A stretch of 64,000 bases of DNA. Origin: Accumulibacter sp. (GTDB taxonomy: Bacteria > Pseudomonadota > Gammaproteobacteria > Burkholderiales > Rhodocyclaceae). Below are positions 1 to 8,218 of the stretch, one piece after another. The DNA lies in the NCBI RefSeq assembly GCF_036625195.1, contig NZ_JAZKUG010000001.1, positions 372,001 to 436,000 on the forward strand, read 5' to 3'. Position 1 is the first letter of the stretch. Every line of letters starts with the position of its first letter. The notes below the pieces were generated by a model. That model was not told where the DNA came from. It made no database searches and worked only from the letters and a program-made list of their open reading frames with translations. The translations under genes and the position numbers were made by a program.

Positions 1-17
1 CCCTCTCGACCGCCATA

Positions 18-425
18 TTATGCATTTGTAAGCCTCATAAGCTTGACTTCGCCAACATTGGTGGAGAAACCGTGCTTTTCGTAGAACGACAACATTTCAG
101 GTAAGCAATAAAGCTCAAAGTGTCTTACCGACTTTAAGCGTTCGTTATTCTTGACGAGAGAGAGCAATTTATTGCCAAGACCTTTGCCTCTTTCGACTTG
201 CGTAACGATTACATCGAAAATAAGTGCTTTGAATGTGAAATCAGTCAGTACACGCACAAATCCAATTAAGTCATCGTGCCCTGAAGTGATGCCAATGCAA
301 ATTTGAGAACCACTGACGCACTGTTTTGTATCTTCAAGGGAGCGGCCACGAGTCCACCATTCAGCCTGATAGAGTGCATGCAGCTGTTCAATGTGTTTTT
401 CGCTCAGTTCAAGGATGACGTTCAT
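18..425 (-). CDS. GNAT family N-acetyltransferase (integron cassette gene)
   Basis: Predicted cytosolic acetyl-CoA-dependent N-acetyltransferase of about 135 residues, the usual length for a single GNAT domain. The acetyl-CoA loop is visible as VERGKGLGNKLL, followed by a C-terminal block ending FYEKHGFS, which is typical of GNAT strand 6/7. The substrate cannot be told. The chosen start is the ATG giving MNVILELSEKH. An in-frame ATG at 447-449 lies inside the attC core box GTTATGC and would add eight residues. Neither start has a good Shine-Dalgarno sequence. It reads away from the integrase on the minus strand, like the other cassettes, and is clearly less GC-rich than the chromosome, which suggests acquisition as a mobile cassette. 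Its own attC would lie left of the window. Confidence 0.85.
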   Translation of the reverse strand: MNVILELSEKHIEQLHALYQAEWWTRGRSLEDTKQCVSGSQICIGITSGHDDLIGFVRVLTDFTFKALIFDVIVTQVERGKGLGNKLLSLVKNNERLKSVRHFELYCLPEMLSFYEKHGFSTNVGEVKLMRLTNA

Positions 426-445
426 GTGGCCGAGAGTTTCAAGAC

Positions 446-511
446 GCATAACGTGAAAGCTCAGGCGACGGCCGCGGCTTCATGCGGCCGGTTGCCTGCA
501 GCGCCGGGTTA
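446..511 (-). other. attC-like recombination site, R'-side part (split by IS630 element)
   Basis: On the minus strand this ends in the core box GTTATGC (446-452) preceded by CCTGAGCTTTCAC, which resembles the conserved L'/R' arm of integron attC sites. A GC-rich self-complementary stretch lies further in. The partner arm, GTTCTAAC on the minus strand, lies at 1640-1647 on the other side of the insertion sequence. Removing the element (and one TA copy) rejoins a site of about 70 bp. The arm closely matches the intact site at 2010-2073. The cassette start codon candidate at 447-449 overlaps the core box. Confidence 0.65.
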
Positions 512-523
512 CTAAGCAATAAA
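510..523 (+). repeat. Left terminal inverted repeat of IS630 element (with TA)
   Basis: TACTAAGCAATAAA, exactly repeated in inverted orientation at 1628-1641. The leading TA is the probable target-site duplication. Confidence 0.9.
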
Positions 524-579
524 TAAATTGCGTGCATTGAGTTCTGGCGCGCGGACGAGTTTCATGTATAATGCTCGCC

Positions 580-1617
580 ATGAACTTTCATTCGATTCCC
601 CCAAGGCCGGTTTTCACTTCTCGCCGCATGGAACAGCAATGGATACGCATGCAAAGCGTCAAAATGGTTCGGTCTGGTATGCCGGCGAGTGACGTGGCGC
701 GCCATTTTGATGTCTCGGTGCGCGCGGTTTTCAAATGGGTGGCGGCATTTTACGACGGTGGTCAGAACGCGTTGCTTGCCCGAGAAGGCGCGGGTCGGCC
801 GCCGAAGGTCAGCCCGGATCAGTTGCGCTGGATTGCCGATACGGTTCGCGACCGCACGCCCGACCAGTTGAAGTTTGACTTCGGGTTGTGGACCTTGCGC
901 CTGATCGGCAGCCTGATCGAACGGCAGTTTCAGATGACGCTGAGCCTGCCGACCTTGGGCAAGGTCATGCGGCAACTCGGATTCACTGCCCAGCGCCCGC
1001 TGTACCGTGCCTATCAGCAGGATGCGGCGCTGGTGCAGCGCTGGCACACGGAGGAGTACCCCGCTCTCCAGGCACGTGCGAGGGCTCGTGGGGCGTTGAT
1101 CATGTTCGCTGACGAGGCTGGGATGCGCTCGGACTACCACGCGGGCACGACTTGGGCGCCTCGCGGCCGGACGCCGGTGGTACGCACCACAGGCCAGCGC
1201 GTCTCCGTCCAGATGCTGTCGGCAGTTGGCACGGGCGGGCAACTTCAGTTCATGCTTCACGAGGGTCTGGTCAACGCCGCGGTGTTCCGTACCTTCCTCG
1301 AACAACTCATGCTCGGCGCGACGCAGCCCATTTTCCTGGTTGTCGATGGTCATTCGATTCACAAAGCGAAGCTGGTGAGCGAATACGTCGCGTCCACCAA
1401 CGGCATGCTGGAACTGCACTTCCTGCCGCCTTACTCGCCGCAACTCAATCCGGACGAGCAAGTGTGGAAGAGCGTCAAGGAACGCGTGGCGAAACAGAAG
1501 CCGCTCGACAAAATCAGCCTGCGGCGTCTCATTGAGGGGGCGTTGGAGCACCTTCAAAATCTTCCAGAGATCGTGCGAGGGTTTTTTCGGCATCCGGATT
1601 GCGCTCGTACAATATGA
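580..1617 (+). CDS. IS630-family DDE transposase
   Basis: Cut-and-paste transposase of about 345 residues, the normal length for IS630. The N-terminal 110 residues form a helix-turn-helix region (ASDVARHFDVSVRAVFKW). The catalytic domain shows the three acidic positions: first Asp in IMFADEAGMRSD, second in FLVVDGHSIHKAK, third in the block LPPYSPQLNPDEQVWKSVKE. ATG 571 is part of a TATAAT hexamer (567-572), so ATG 580 (MNFHSIPPRP) is the more natural start. No frameshift or stop is seen, so it could be active. A 343-residue open frame on the opposite strand is an antisense shadow. Confidence 0.92.
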   Translation: MNFHSIPPRPVFTSRRMEQQWIRMQSVKMVRSGMPASDVARHFDVSVRAVFKWVAAFYDGGQNALLAREGAGRPPKVSPDQLRWIADTVRDRTPDQLKFDFGLWTLRLIGSLIERQFQMTLSLPTLGKVMRQLGFTAQRPLYRAYQQDAALVQRWHTEEYPALQARARARGALIMFADEAGMRSDYHAGTTWAPRGRTPVVRTTGQRVSVQMLSAVGTGGQLQFMLHEGLVNAAVFRTFLEQLMLGATQPIFLVVDGHSIHKAKLVSEYVASTNGMLELHFLPPYSPQLNPDEQVWKSVKERVAKQKPLDKISLRRLIEGALEHLQNLPEIVRGFFRHPDCARTI

Positions 1618-1627
1618 ACAGCAGACG

Positions 1628-1641
1628 TTTATTGCTTAGTA
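1628..1641 (-). repeat. Right terminal inverted repeat of IS630 element (with TA)
   Basis: TTTATTGCTTAGTA, the exact reverse complement of 510-523. The final TA duplicates the target TA at 510-511. Confidence 0.9.
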
Positions 1642-1681
1642 GAACGCCGTCTGACAAACGCGCAAGCCCTCCGTCGTGGCC

Positions 1682-1984
1682 CTATTTGCACCATTGCCGT
1701 TCACAGGGGATGCCGTCGTTGTTCCCGTCCATTTGTGTGCCAGGACAGTTTCTCAGAAAGAATGTGGCTTCGGCGCAAGAAGTCATTTGGGAGCAGTGCG
1801 TACGCCCATCGCATTTGAACGTGGCGATGCTTGAGCTGTGCGGCTTTGGGGAGGTTGCTGCCGCTGACTTCGAGTATTGAGCCTCGGCCTCAACGACGCG
1901 CTGCGCCTTGCGAGAGTCTTGAAACTTCGTGTAACCATACCAACCAAGTGAGGCAATGATTAGCAGTATGATGAGTTGTTTCAT
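1682..1984 (-). CDS. Small Excalibur calcium-binding-domain protein (integron cassette gene)
   Basis: A 100-residue protein with one N-terminal hydrophobic segment (about residues 3-18, LIILLIIASLGWYGY), probably a membrane anchor or signal. A Ser/Ala-rich linker follows, then a cysteine-rich C-terminal domain from about residue 57 ending MDGNNDGIPCERQWC. The Asp/Asn-rich loop followed by GIPCE is the signature of the Excalibur extracellular calcium-binding motif. Six cysteines suggest disulfides outside the cytoplasm. Proteins like this often carry nuclease or unknown domains elsewhere; here the motif stands alone and the function is unknown. It lies on the minus strand between two attC-like sites, so it is a complete cassette whose downstream attC is broken by the IS630 element. 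Confidence 0.8.
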   Translation of the reverse strand: MKQLIILLIIASLGWYGYTKFQDSRKAQRVVEAEAQYSKSAAATSPKPHSSSIATFKCDGRTHCSQMTSCAEATFFLRNCPGTQMDGNNDGIPCERQWCK

Positions 1985-2009
1985 TTTTCGGTGCGCTCGT
2001 GGACAAGGG

Positions 2010-2073
2010 TTCTAACGTTTGAGCTCAGGCCGCGGCCCGTCAGGGCCGTCGTGTCTGAAGCGAATTGTTGGCA
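2010..2073 (-). other. attC-like recombination site between Mrr and Excalibur cassettes
   Basis: Read on the minus strand, the site begins GCCAACAATTCGCTTCAG, has a GC-rich imperfect palindrome in the middle (CGGCCCTGACGGGCCG), and ends CCTGAGCTCAAACGTTAGAA. This is the imperfect-palindrome layout of integron attC sites: an R''/L'' arm with AACAATTCG and an L'/R' arm ending in a GTTRRR-type core box. It starts within about ten bases of the Mrr stop codon and ends about 25 bases before the next start, as expected for short cassettes. Confidence 0.75.
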
Positions 2074-2081
2074 ACCATCGC

Positions 2082-2939
2082 TCACTTGTATTCGTTGAAA
2101 AATTCTGGATCTATTTCGTACACGGTTCTCGGCTTCAACCCCAACTCTAGGCGCTCGAACATCTTCACGAGCTTCTCGCCATCTACGAGCTCGATTGGAT
2201 TTGTGCCGTCTCTTACCGCTTCTTTCTTTGCGTCCATTGTGAAGTTGCCGGTGGTAAGGAAGATGCCTTTGTCTGCGCGGCCAATCATAGCGCCACGAAA
2301 GTCACGGATCATGCCAGAGCCAACTGAACCTTGGTAGCGCTTGCACTGGAAGATGACCTTGAAGCTCAATAGCGGGTTGATTTCGAGAATGCCCTCTCCA
2401 TCAATGCCGCCGTCACCGGAGCGCCCGGTGACTTTCACATTTTGAAACCCCTGCTCTCGCAGCAACCGCTGACACAGGCGCTCAAAGCCTTCCGGACTCA
2501 ATGAGTTCAAAACCGGTAACAGGCGAGTCTCTTCTGACTCAAGAATCTTCTCTTCGAGATCAACTTCCGATTGCGTTGTCGATTTGCTTGAAGGAGTGCT
2601 GCCGCTGTCTTCTTTGCGTGACCGCTGCACAGACTTATATAGCTCAACGGGGTCTAGCTTAGTAAGGTCTTCTTGCAACCCCTTTTCGGTTAAGCGCCAT
2701 ACTCCGCGCGCCGACGAGTCAATGTGTCCTGAGTAGACAAGGTAAAGCCTTGCCCAGGCAATAGCGTTTCGTACGTTGGAACCACCATTCTTGTTGGTCT
2801 TCTCGAGTTCTTTTTCCGGGATTTTTTCCCGCTCGATGACAGCATCCGTCGCCTCATATGCGGCCGCAGAACCGCCCATTTCTCGAAGCGACTCAATGAG
2901 AGGAATAAGATGCTGTGTAAAGTTTGGTCCCTTGGCCAT
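2082..2939 (-). CDS. Mrr-family restriction endonuclease (first integron cassette)
   Basis: Predicted type IV-like restriction endonuclease of 285 residues, likely cutting modified or foreign DNA. The N-terminal ~100 residues match the Mrr N-terminal winged-helix type (conserved blocks NVRNAIAWARLYLVYSG and GVWRLTEKG). A charged linker follows. The C-terminal Mrr catalytic domain (about residues 145-270) has the PD-(D/E)xK-like residues in GDGGIDGEG and FQCKRYQG, with a conserved GIFLTTGNFT block. The start is preceded by AGGAAAGG at good spacing. As first cassette next to attI it should be the best expressed in the array. It is less GC-rich than the chromosome, and the catalytic motifs look intact. 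No methylase partner is present, as is normal for Mrr. Confidence 0.88.
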   Translation of the reverse strand: MAKGPNFTQHLIPLIESLREMGGSAAAYEATDAVIEREKIPEKELEKTNKNGGSNVRNAIAWARLYLVYSGHIDSSARGVWRLTEKGLQEDLTKLDPVELYKSVQRSRKEDSGSTPSSKSTTQSEVDLEEKILESEETRLLPVLNSLSPEGFERLCQRLLREQGFQNVKVTGRSGDGGIDGEGILEINPLLSFKVIFQCKRYQGSVGSGMIRDFRGAMIGRADKGIFLTTGNFTMDAKKEAVRDGTNPIELVDGEKLVKMFERLELGLKPRTVYEIDPEFFNEYK

Positions 2940-2990
2940 AACCTTTCCTACGGTTGCTAACGTTCAGTCAACACCAGATCTGGCGTAGGC
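2940..2990 (-). other. Putative attI site and leader of first cassette
   Basis: On the minus strand, TTGACTGAACGTTAGCAACC contains a core box GTTAGCA (2955-2961) just before the first cassette gene. It lies between the integrase start and the first cassette, where attI must be. The stretch AACGTTAGC resembles the core of the neighbouring attC (AACGTTAGA). attI sites have little conserved sequence outside the core, so the left boundary is uncertain. Confidence 0.55.
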
Positions 2991-3041
2991 CCCGCCGCCC
3001 TGCGGTGCATTCGCCGGTGCAGATCCCCCTTGCGCCCGGTG

Positions 3042-3047
3042 TATAAT
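3042..3047 (+). promoter_or_regulatory. Candidate -10 box of the integrase promoter
   Basis: TATAAT in GTGTATAATCCG, 46 bases upstream of the integrase ATG. I see no good -35 hexamer at 16-18 bases spacing and no clear LexA box, so this is only a candidate. Confidence 0.4.
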
Positions 3048-3093
3048 CCGCCCGTGTTCGCGCATCATACTGATCTTCAACGACTCGCCCGAC

Positions 3094-4131
3094 ATGAACA
3101 CCCCCATGGATCCGGGAAAAACATCACTCCCAGCGGAATATGCACCAGCCCAACCTGAGGTCGACACCGCGCAGCCCACGCTGCTGGACCAGGTTCGCGC
3201 GCAGATTCGCTTGCGCCACTACAGCATAAGGACCGAGGCACAGTATGTCCAGTGGGTCAGGCGCTTCGTGCTCTTCCATCACTAGCACCACCCGCGCGAG
3301 ACGGGAGCCAGCGAGGTCGAGGCATTTCTCAGCCATCTCGCGGCCGAAGGGCACGTCGCCTAGGCGACGCAGAATCAGGCGCTGTCGGCGCTGTTGTTTC
3401 TCTACCGGAACGTGCTCGGGGTCGAGCTTCCCGGGCTGGACGACGTGGTTCGCGCCAAGCGGCCGGAGCGTTTGCCGGTGGTGCTGACCCGCAGCGAAGT
3501 GCAGCGGGTGCTGGAGCGGATGGACGGCGTCCATGGCCTACTGGCGCGCCTGCTCTACGGCACCGGGATGCGCCTGATGGAAGCGATTCGCCTGCGGGTG
3601 AAGGAGGTCGATTTTGCGCAGGGCGAGATTCTGATCCGTGACGGCAAGGGTGCCAAGGACCGGGTGACGATGCTGCCGGAAGCCGTGGCTGGCGATCTTC
3701 GCGAGCACCTGCGGCGGCGGAAGCTGATTTTCGACGACGACCTGCGGCTGGGCAAGGCCACGGTCTACTTGCCCGACGCGCTCGAACGCAACTACCCGAA
3801 TGCCAACACGACTTGGCCCTGGCAGTACGTCTTCGCCGCCGCAAGTTACTCGGTCGATCCGCGCAGCGGCGTCGAACGCCGCCATCACCTCGATGAAAAG
3901 CAGTTGCAGCGGGCGATGAAAAAGGCCGTTGCCGCCGCCGGCATCGACAAGCCGGCGACGCCGCACACGCTGCGCCATTCCTTCGCGACGCATCTGCTCG
4001 ACAGCGGCTACGACATTCGCACCGTGCAGGAATTGCTGGGCCATGCCGACGTGGCCACGACGATGACCTATAGGCACGTGCTCAAGCGTGGCGGACGCGG
4101 CGTTCGCAGCCCGCTCGACGCGCTGCTCTGA
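3094..4131 (+). pseudogene. intI: Integron integrase IntI, interrupted by two in-frame amber codons
   Basis: Tyrosine recombinase that would catalyse cassette insertion at attI. The frame is continuous from ATG 3094 to the stop at 4131 (345 codons, a normal IntI length) except for TAG at 3283-3285 and TAG at 3361-3363. Sequence between and after the stops still reads as IntI (for example HHPRETGASEVEAFLSHL). The catalytic domain keeps Arg in GTGMRLMEAIRLRVKEVDF, HTLRHSFATHLL, the HADVATTMTYRHVL block with the nucleophilic Tyr, and the IntI-specific insert ALERNYPNANTTWPWQYVF. Downstream of the second stop an intact 245-codon frame opens at ATG 3394 but lacks the N-terminal DNA-binding half. 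Both stops being amber could mean suppression, but simple inactivation is likelier. It is divergent from the cassettes, as in known integrons. Confidence 0.9.
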
Positions 4132-4232
4132 GCCCGCACCGGCCTGATGTCATCCGCTTTCGAGTCGCCGCCTTCGGGGCGCGTCCGCGCCGCGCGCAAG
4201 CGACGCCATTCTTTTCGCTCTTCCCTGCCGCG

Positions 4233-7200
4233 ATGACCGCCAAGCCTGTTCCCGCCGCCGCCCGGACACCTGCCGCGGCCGCCAGCCCGTTTGCCGACTG
4301 CCTGGCTGCCGACCAGCGCCGTCTGCGCGCGCTGGCGCGCGATCTGCGGCACGTCTTCGGCAGCAAGCGCGATGCGCTGCAGGCCGAGAGCGAGCGCCTG
4401 CTCGAGCGCTCGCGCGCCGCGGTCGCTGCGCGCCGCGCGCGCCTGCCGAAGCCGGAGTTTGCCGACGACCTGCCGGTCAACGCCCGCCGCGACGAAATCG
4501 CGACGCTGATCGCGCAGCACCCCGTGGTGATCGTCTGCGGCGAGACCGGCTCCGGCAAGACGACGCAGATCCCGAAAATCTGTCTCGAACTCGGCCGCGG
4601 AACGAGCGGACTGATCGGCCACACGCAGCCGCGGCGGATTGCCGCGCGGGCGACGGCGGCGCGCATCGCACACGAGCTGCAGAGCGAGCCCGGCCGCCTG
4701 GTCGGCTACAAGATCCGCTTCCACGACCGCACGTCGCCCGATGCCTTCATCAAGCTGATGACCGACGGCATCCTGCTCGCCGAGACGCAGGGCGATCCCT
4801 GGCTCGAGCAGTACGACACGCTGATCATCGACGAGGCGCACGAGCGCAGCCTGAACATCGATTTCCTGCTCGGCTTCCTGAAACAGCTGCTGCCGAAACG
4901 GCGCGAGCTGAAGCTGATCATCACCTCGGCGACGATCGACGCCGAGCGCTTTTCGCGCCATTTCGACGACGCGCCGGTGATCGAGGTGTCGGGCCGGCTG
5001 CATCCGGTCGAGCTGCGCTACCGCCCGCTGCAGAAGCCTTCAGGCGACGGCGCCGGCGCGGCGAACGACCGCGCTGCCGACGACGAGCGCGACCTTTACG
5101 ATGCGGTCACCGACGCCTGCGACGAGCTGCACCGCATCGGGCCAGGTGACGTCCTCGTCTTCCTGCCCGGCGAGCGCGAGATTCGCGAGGCGGCCGAGGC
5201 GCTGCGCAAGCACCACCCGCCGCATACCGAGATCCTGCCGCTCTACGCCCGCCTGTCGGCGGAAGAGCAGAGCCGCGTCTTCCGGCCGCACGTCGGGCGG
5301 CGCATCGTCCTGGCGACGAACGTCGCCGAGACCTCGCTGACGGTACCCGGGATCCGTTACGTCGTCGACACCGGTCTGGCGCGCGTCAAGCGCTACTCGT
5401 ACCGCAACAAGGTCGAGCAACTGCAGATCGAGAAGATCGCCCAGGCCGCCGCCAACCAGCGCGCCGGGCGCTGCGGTCGCGTCGCCGCCGGCGTCTGCAT
5501 CCGGCTCTACGAAGAGCAGGATTTCGCGCTGCGGCCAGCCTTCGCCGAGCCGGAGATCCTGCGCTCGTCGCTCGCCGGCGTCATCCTGCGCATGAAGGCG
5601 CTGCGCCTCGGCGCCATCGAGGATTTCCCATTTCTCGAGGCGCCGCCGCGGAAGGCGATCAGCGACGGCTACCAGTTGCTGGTCGAACTCGGCGCCGTCA
5701 CCACCGAGCACGCACTGACGCCGGTCGGCCAGGAACTGGCGCAGATGCCGCTCGACCCGCGGCTCGGCCGCATGATCGTCGCCGCGCGCGCCGAGGGCTG
5801 CCTCGCCGAGGTGCTGGTGATCGCTGCTGCGCTGTCGGTGCAGGATCCGCGCGAGCGGCCGCAGGAGCGGCAGGGGACGGCCGACGCGGCGCATCGCCGC
5901 CTCGCCGACGAGCGCTCCGAGTTCGTCTCCTGGCTCAAGCTCTGGCACTGGTACGCGGAGGAGCTGGCGCACCGCAAGTCGCAACGCAAGCTGCTCGAGG
6001 CCTGCCGCGAGAACTTCCTTTCGCCGCTGCGCATGCGTGAATGGCGCGACGTTCATGGCCAACTGCACGCGCTCGCCGCCGAGCATGGCTGGCAGGAGAA
6101 CGGGCAGCCGGCGAGCTACGAGGCGATCCACCGCGCGCTGCTCGCCGGGCTGCTCGGCAACATCGGCTGCAAGTCGGAGGAATCGGCGCACTACCTCGGC
6201 GCGCGCGGCATCCGCTTCCTCGTTCACCCAGCGTCGCCGCTGCAGAAGAAGGCCGGCAAGTGGATCGTCGCCGGCGAGATCAGTGAGACGACGCGCCTCT
6301 TCGCGCGCTGCGTCGCACGCATCGAACCGCTGTGGCTGGAGCAGGTCGGCGCGCACCTGCTGAAACGGAGCTGGTTCGACCCGCACTGGGAAAAGAAGGC
6401 GATGCAGGCGGTCGCCTTCGAGCGCATCACGCTGCATGGCATCGTCGTCGATCCGCGCCGGCGGGTGAACTTCGGGCCGATCAACCCGGACGAGGCGCGC
6501 GAGATTTTCATCCGGCAGGCGCTGGTCGGCGGCGAGGTGAGCGAGGAGTTCGCCCGCCGCTGGGATTTCTTCACCCACAACCAGCAACTGATGCTCGACA
6601 TCGAGACGCTCGAGCACAAGTCGCGGCGGCCCGACGTGCTGGTCGACGACGAGCTGATCTTCGCCTTCTACGACCGCCTGATCCCGGCCGGCATGTACAG
6701 CGGCGCGGCTTTCGACAAGTGGCGGCGCGACGCCGAGCGCGAGACGCCGCAACTGCTGCATCTGCAGCGCGACGACCTGATGCGCCACGAAGCCGCCGGC
6801 ATCACCAGCGAGGCTTTTCCACAGCAGCTTCGCCTGGCCGGCGTCGACTACGAACTGAGCTACCACTTCGAGCCCGGCAGCGCACGCGACGGCGTCACGC
6901 TCTGCGTGCCGCTGGCGCAACTGAACCAGATCCCGGCAGCGCGCTGCGAGTGGCTGGTGCCCGGCCTCCTGCGCGAGAAGGTCGTGCAGCTGGTGAAGAC
7001 GCTGCCGCAGCGGCTGCGGGCGAAGCTGGTGCCGGTGCCCGATTTCGCTGCCGAATTCGTCGCGCAGGTGGCGCCGTCCGACAAGCCGCTGCTGCTGGCG
7101 CTGGTGCAGTTCATCGTCCAGTCGCGCGGGCTGAACGCGCGCGGCTGGGAGATCACGCCCGACGCTTTCCGTGCCGACGCTCTGCCGGCGCACCTGTCGT

Positions 7201-8192
7201 TCAACTTCCGCCTGCTCGACGAGAACGGCCGCCAGCTCGGCCTGAGCCGCAACCTGAACGAGCTGCGCGCCGAATGGGGACGCGCGGCGCGGCAGGAATT
7301 TGCCGAGCTGCACGAGACGCCGGGCGAGTATGCGGACTTGCGCGACTGGAGCTTTGGCGAGCTGCCGGAGCTGATGGAGGTCGATGCCGGCGGTGGGCAA
7401 CTGGTGCTCGGTCATCCGGCGCTGGTCGCCGACGGCGAACGGGTCTCGCTGCGCGTCTTCGATTCGCCGGCCGAAGCGGCGCAGGCGCACCGCGCCGGGC
7501 TGCTGCGCCTGTTCATGCTGCAGTTCCGCGAGCAGTTGAAGTATCTCGAGAAGAACCTCCCCGGACTCAACCAGATGGCGATGCAGTTCATGAATCTCGG
7601 CACGCTCGACGAGCTGCGCCGGCAATTGCTCGACCTGAGCTGCGCCCGCGCCTGCCTCGGCGAGCCGTGGCCGCGCGACGCCGCCAGCTTCCGCGCCCGC
7701 TGCCTCGAGGCGAAGCCGCGACTGACGCTGCTGGCGCAGGAGATCTGCCGCCTCGTCGGGCAGATTCTCGCCGACTGGCAGGCGCTGCAGAAGAAGTTGC
7801 CGGCGTTCAGGGCGTTCGCGGCGACAATGCAGGATGTCGAGGAGCAACTGGCACGGCTGATCCACAAGCGCTTCGTCGTCGATACGCCGTTCGAGCGCCT
7901 GCAGCACTATCCGCGCTATCTGAAGGCGATCGCGCTCCGGCTGGACAAGCTGAAGGCAGCCGGTGCGGCGGGCGCCACCCGCGATTCGCGCCTGCTCGCC
8001 GAGCTGACGCCGTTGTCGGACAACTGGCAGCGGCGCGCCGCGGTGCTCGCGCGCCAGGGCCTCGCCGACGCGCAGCTCGAGCAGTTCCGCTGGCTGATCG
8101 AGGAGTTGCGCGTGCAGTTGTTCGCGCAGGAGCTGCGCACGCCGGTGCCGGTGTCGACGAAGCGGCTGCAGAAGATGTGGGAAGGCATGTGA
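4233..8192 (+). CDS. hrpA: ATP-dependent RNA helicase HrpA (DEAH family)
   Basis: A 1319-residue DEAH-box helicase, the normal HrpA length (about 1300). HrpA works on RNA in the cytoplasm and has been linked to mRNA processing and stalled-ribosome handling. Motif I GETGSGKTTQIPK starts at about residue 103, the DEAH box (IIDEAHERS) at about 200, motif III as ITSATID, and motif VI as NQRAGRCGRV near residue 408. The HA2/ratchet and OB-fold regions follow, then the long C-terminal domain specific to bacterial HrpA (DUF3418). The ATG has no strong Shine-Dalgarno sequence. It lies 26 bases ahead of the CinA-like gene on the same strand and is probably co-transcribed with it. It marks the return to ordinary high-GC chromosome after the integron. 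Confidence 0.97.
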   Translation: MTAKPVPAAARTPAAAASPFADCLAADQRRLRALARDLRHVFGSKRDALQAESERLLERSRAAVAARRARLPKPEFADDLPVNARRDEIATLIAQHPVVIVCGETGSGKTTQIPKICLELGRGTSGLIGHTQPRRIAARATAARIAHELQSEPGRLVGYKIRFHDRTSPDAFIKLMTDGILLAETQGDPWLEQYDTLIIDEAHERSLNIDFLLGFLKQLLPKRRELKLIITSATIDAERFSRHFDDAPVIEVSGRLHPVELRYRPLQKPSGDGAGAANDRAADDERDLYDAVTDACDELHRIGPGDVLVFLPGEREIREAAEALRKHHPPHTEILPLYARLSAEEQSRVFRPHVGRRIVLATNVAETSLTVPGIRYVVDTGLARVKRYSYRNKVEQLQIEKIAQAAANQRAGRCGRVAAGVCIRLYEEQDFALRPAFAEPEILRSSLAGVILRMKALRLGAIEDFPFLEAPPRKAISDGYQLLVELGAVTTEHALTPVGQELAQMPLDPRLGRMIVAARAEGCLAEVLVIAAALSVQDPRERPQERQGTADAAHRRLADERSEFVSWLKLWHWYAEELAHRKSQRKLLEACRENFLSPLRMREWRDVHGQLHALAAEHGWQENGQPASYEAIHRALLAGLLGNIGCKSEESAHYLGARGIRFLVHPASPLQKKAGKWIVAGEISETTRLFARCVARIEPLWLEQVGAHLLKRSWFDPHWEKKAMQAVAFERITLHGIVVDPRRRVNFGPINPDEAREIFIRQALVGGEVSEEFARRWDFFTHNQQLMLDIETLEHKSRRPDVLVDDELIFAFYDRLIPAGMYSGAAFDKWRRDAERETPQLLHLQRDDLMRHEAAGITSEAFPQQLRLAGVDYELSYHFEPGSARDGVTLCVPLAQLNQIPAARCEWLVPGLLREKVVQLVKTLPQRLRAKLVPVPDFAAEFVAQVAPSDKPLLLALVQFIVQSRGLNARGWEITPDAFRADALPAHLSFNFRLLDENGRQLGLSRNLNELRAEWGRAARQEFAELHETPGEYADLRDWSFGELPELMEVDAGGGQLVLGHPALVADGERVSLRVFDSPAEAAQAHRAGLLRLFMLQFREQLKYLEKNLPGLNQMAMQFMNLGTLDELRRQLLDLSCARACLGEPWPRDAASFRARCLEAKPRLTLLAQEICRLVGQILADWQALQKKLPAFRAFAATMQDVEEQLARLIHKRFVVDTPFERLQHYPRYLKAIALRLDKLKAAGAAGATRDSRLLAELTPLSDNWQRRAAVLARQGLADAQLEQFRWLIEELRVQLFAQELRTPVPVSTKRLQKMWEGM

Positions 8193-8218
8193 ATGGCCGA
8201 CGGCCAGGGAGAAAGGCA

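Larger units (their letters stand above)
510..1641 (+). mobile_element. IS630-family insertion sequence with TA target duplication
   Basis: The element is bounded by perfect inverted ends: TACTAAGCAATAAA at 510-523 and its reverse complement at 1628-1641. The outermost TA on each side is best read as the duplicated target dinucleotide typical of IS630/Tc1-like transposition. This leaves a core of about 1128 bp with 12-bp inverted repeats. It encodes one DDE transposase on the plus strand. It sits in the attC site between the Excalibur-domain cassette and the acetyltransferase cassette. The ends look intact, so insertion may be fairly recent. Confidence 0.9.

Noticed and set aside
562..1593. 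343-codon open frame on the minus strand
   Set aside because: Exactly antisense to the IS630 transposase, with no domain; a shadow of codon bias.
3094..3285. Short separate gene of 63 codons
   Set aside because: It is the N-terminal piece of the interrupted integrase, in the same frame as the rest.
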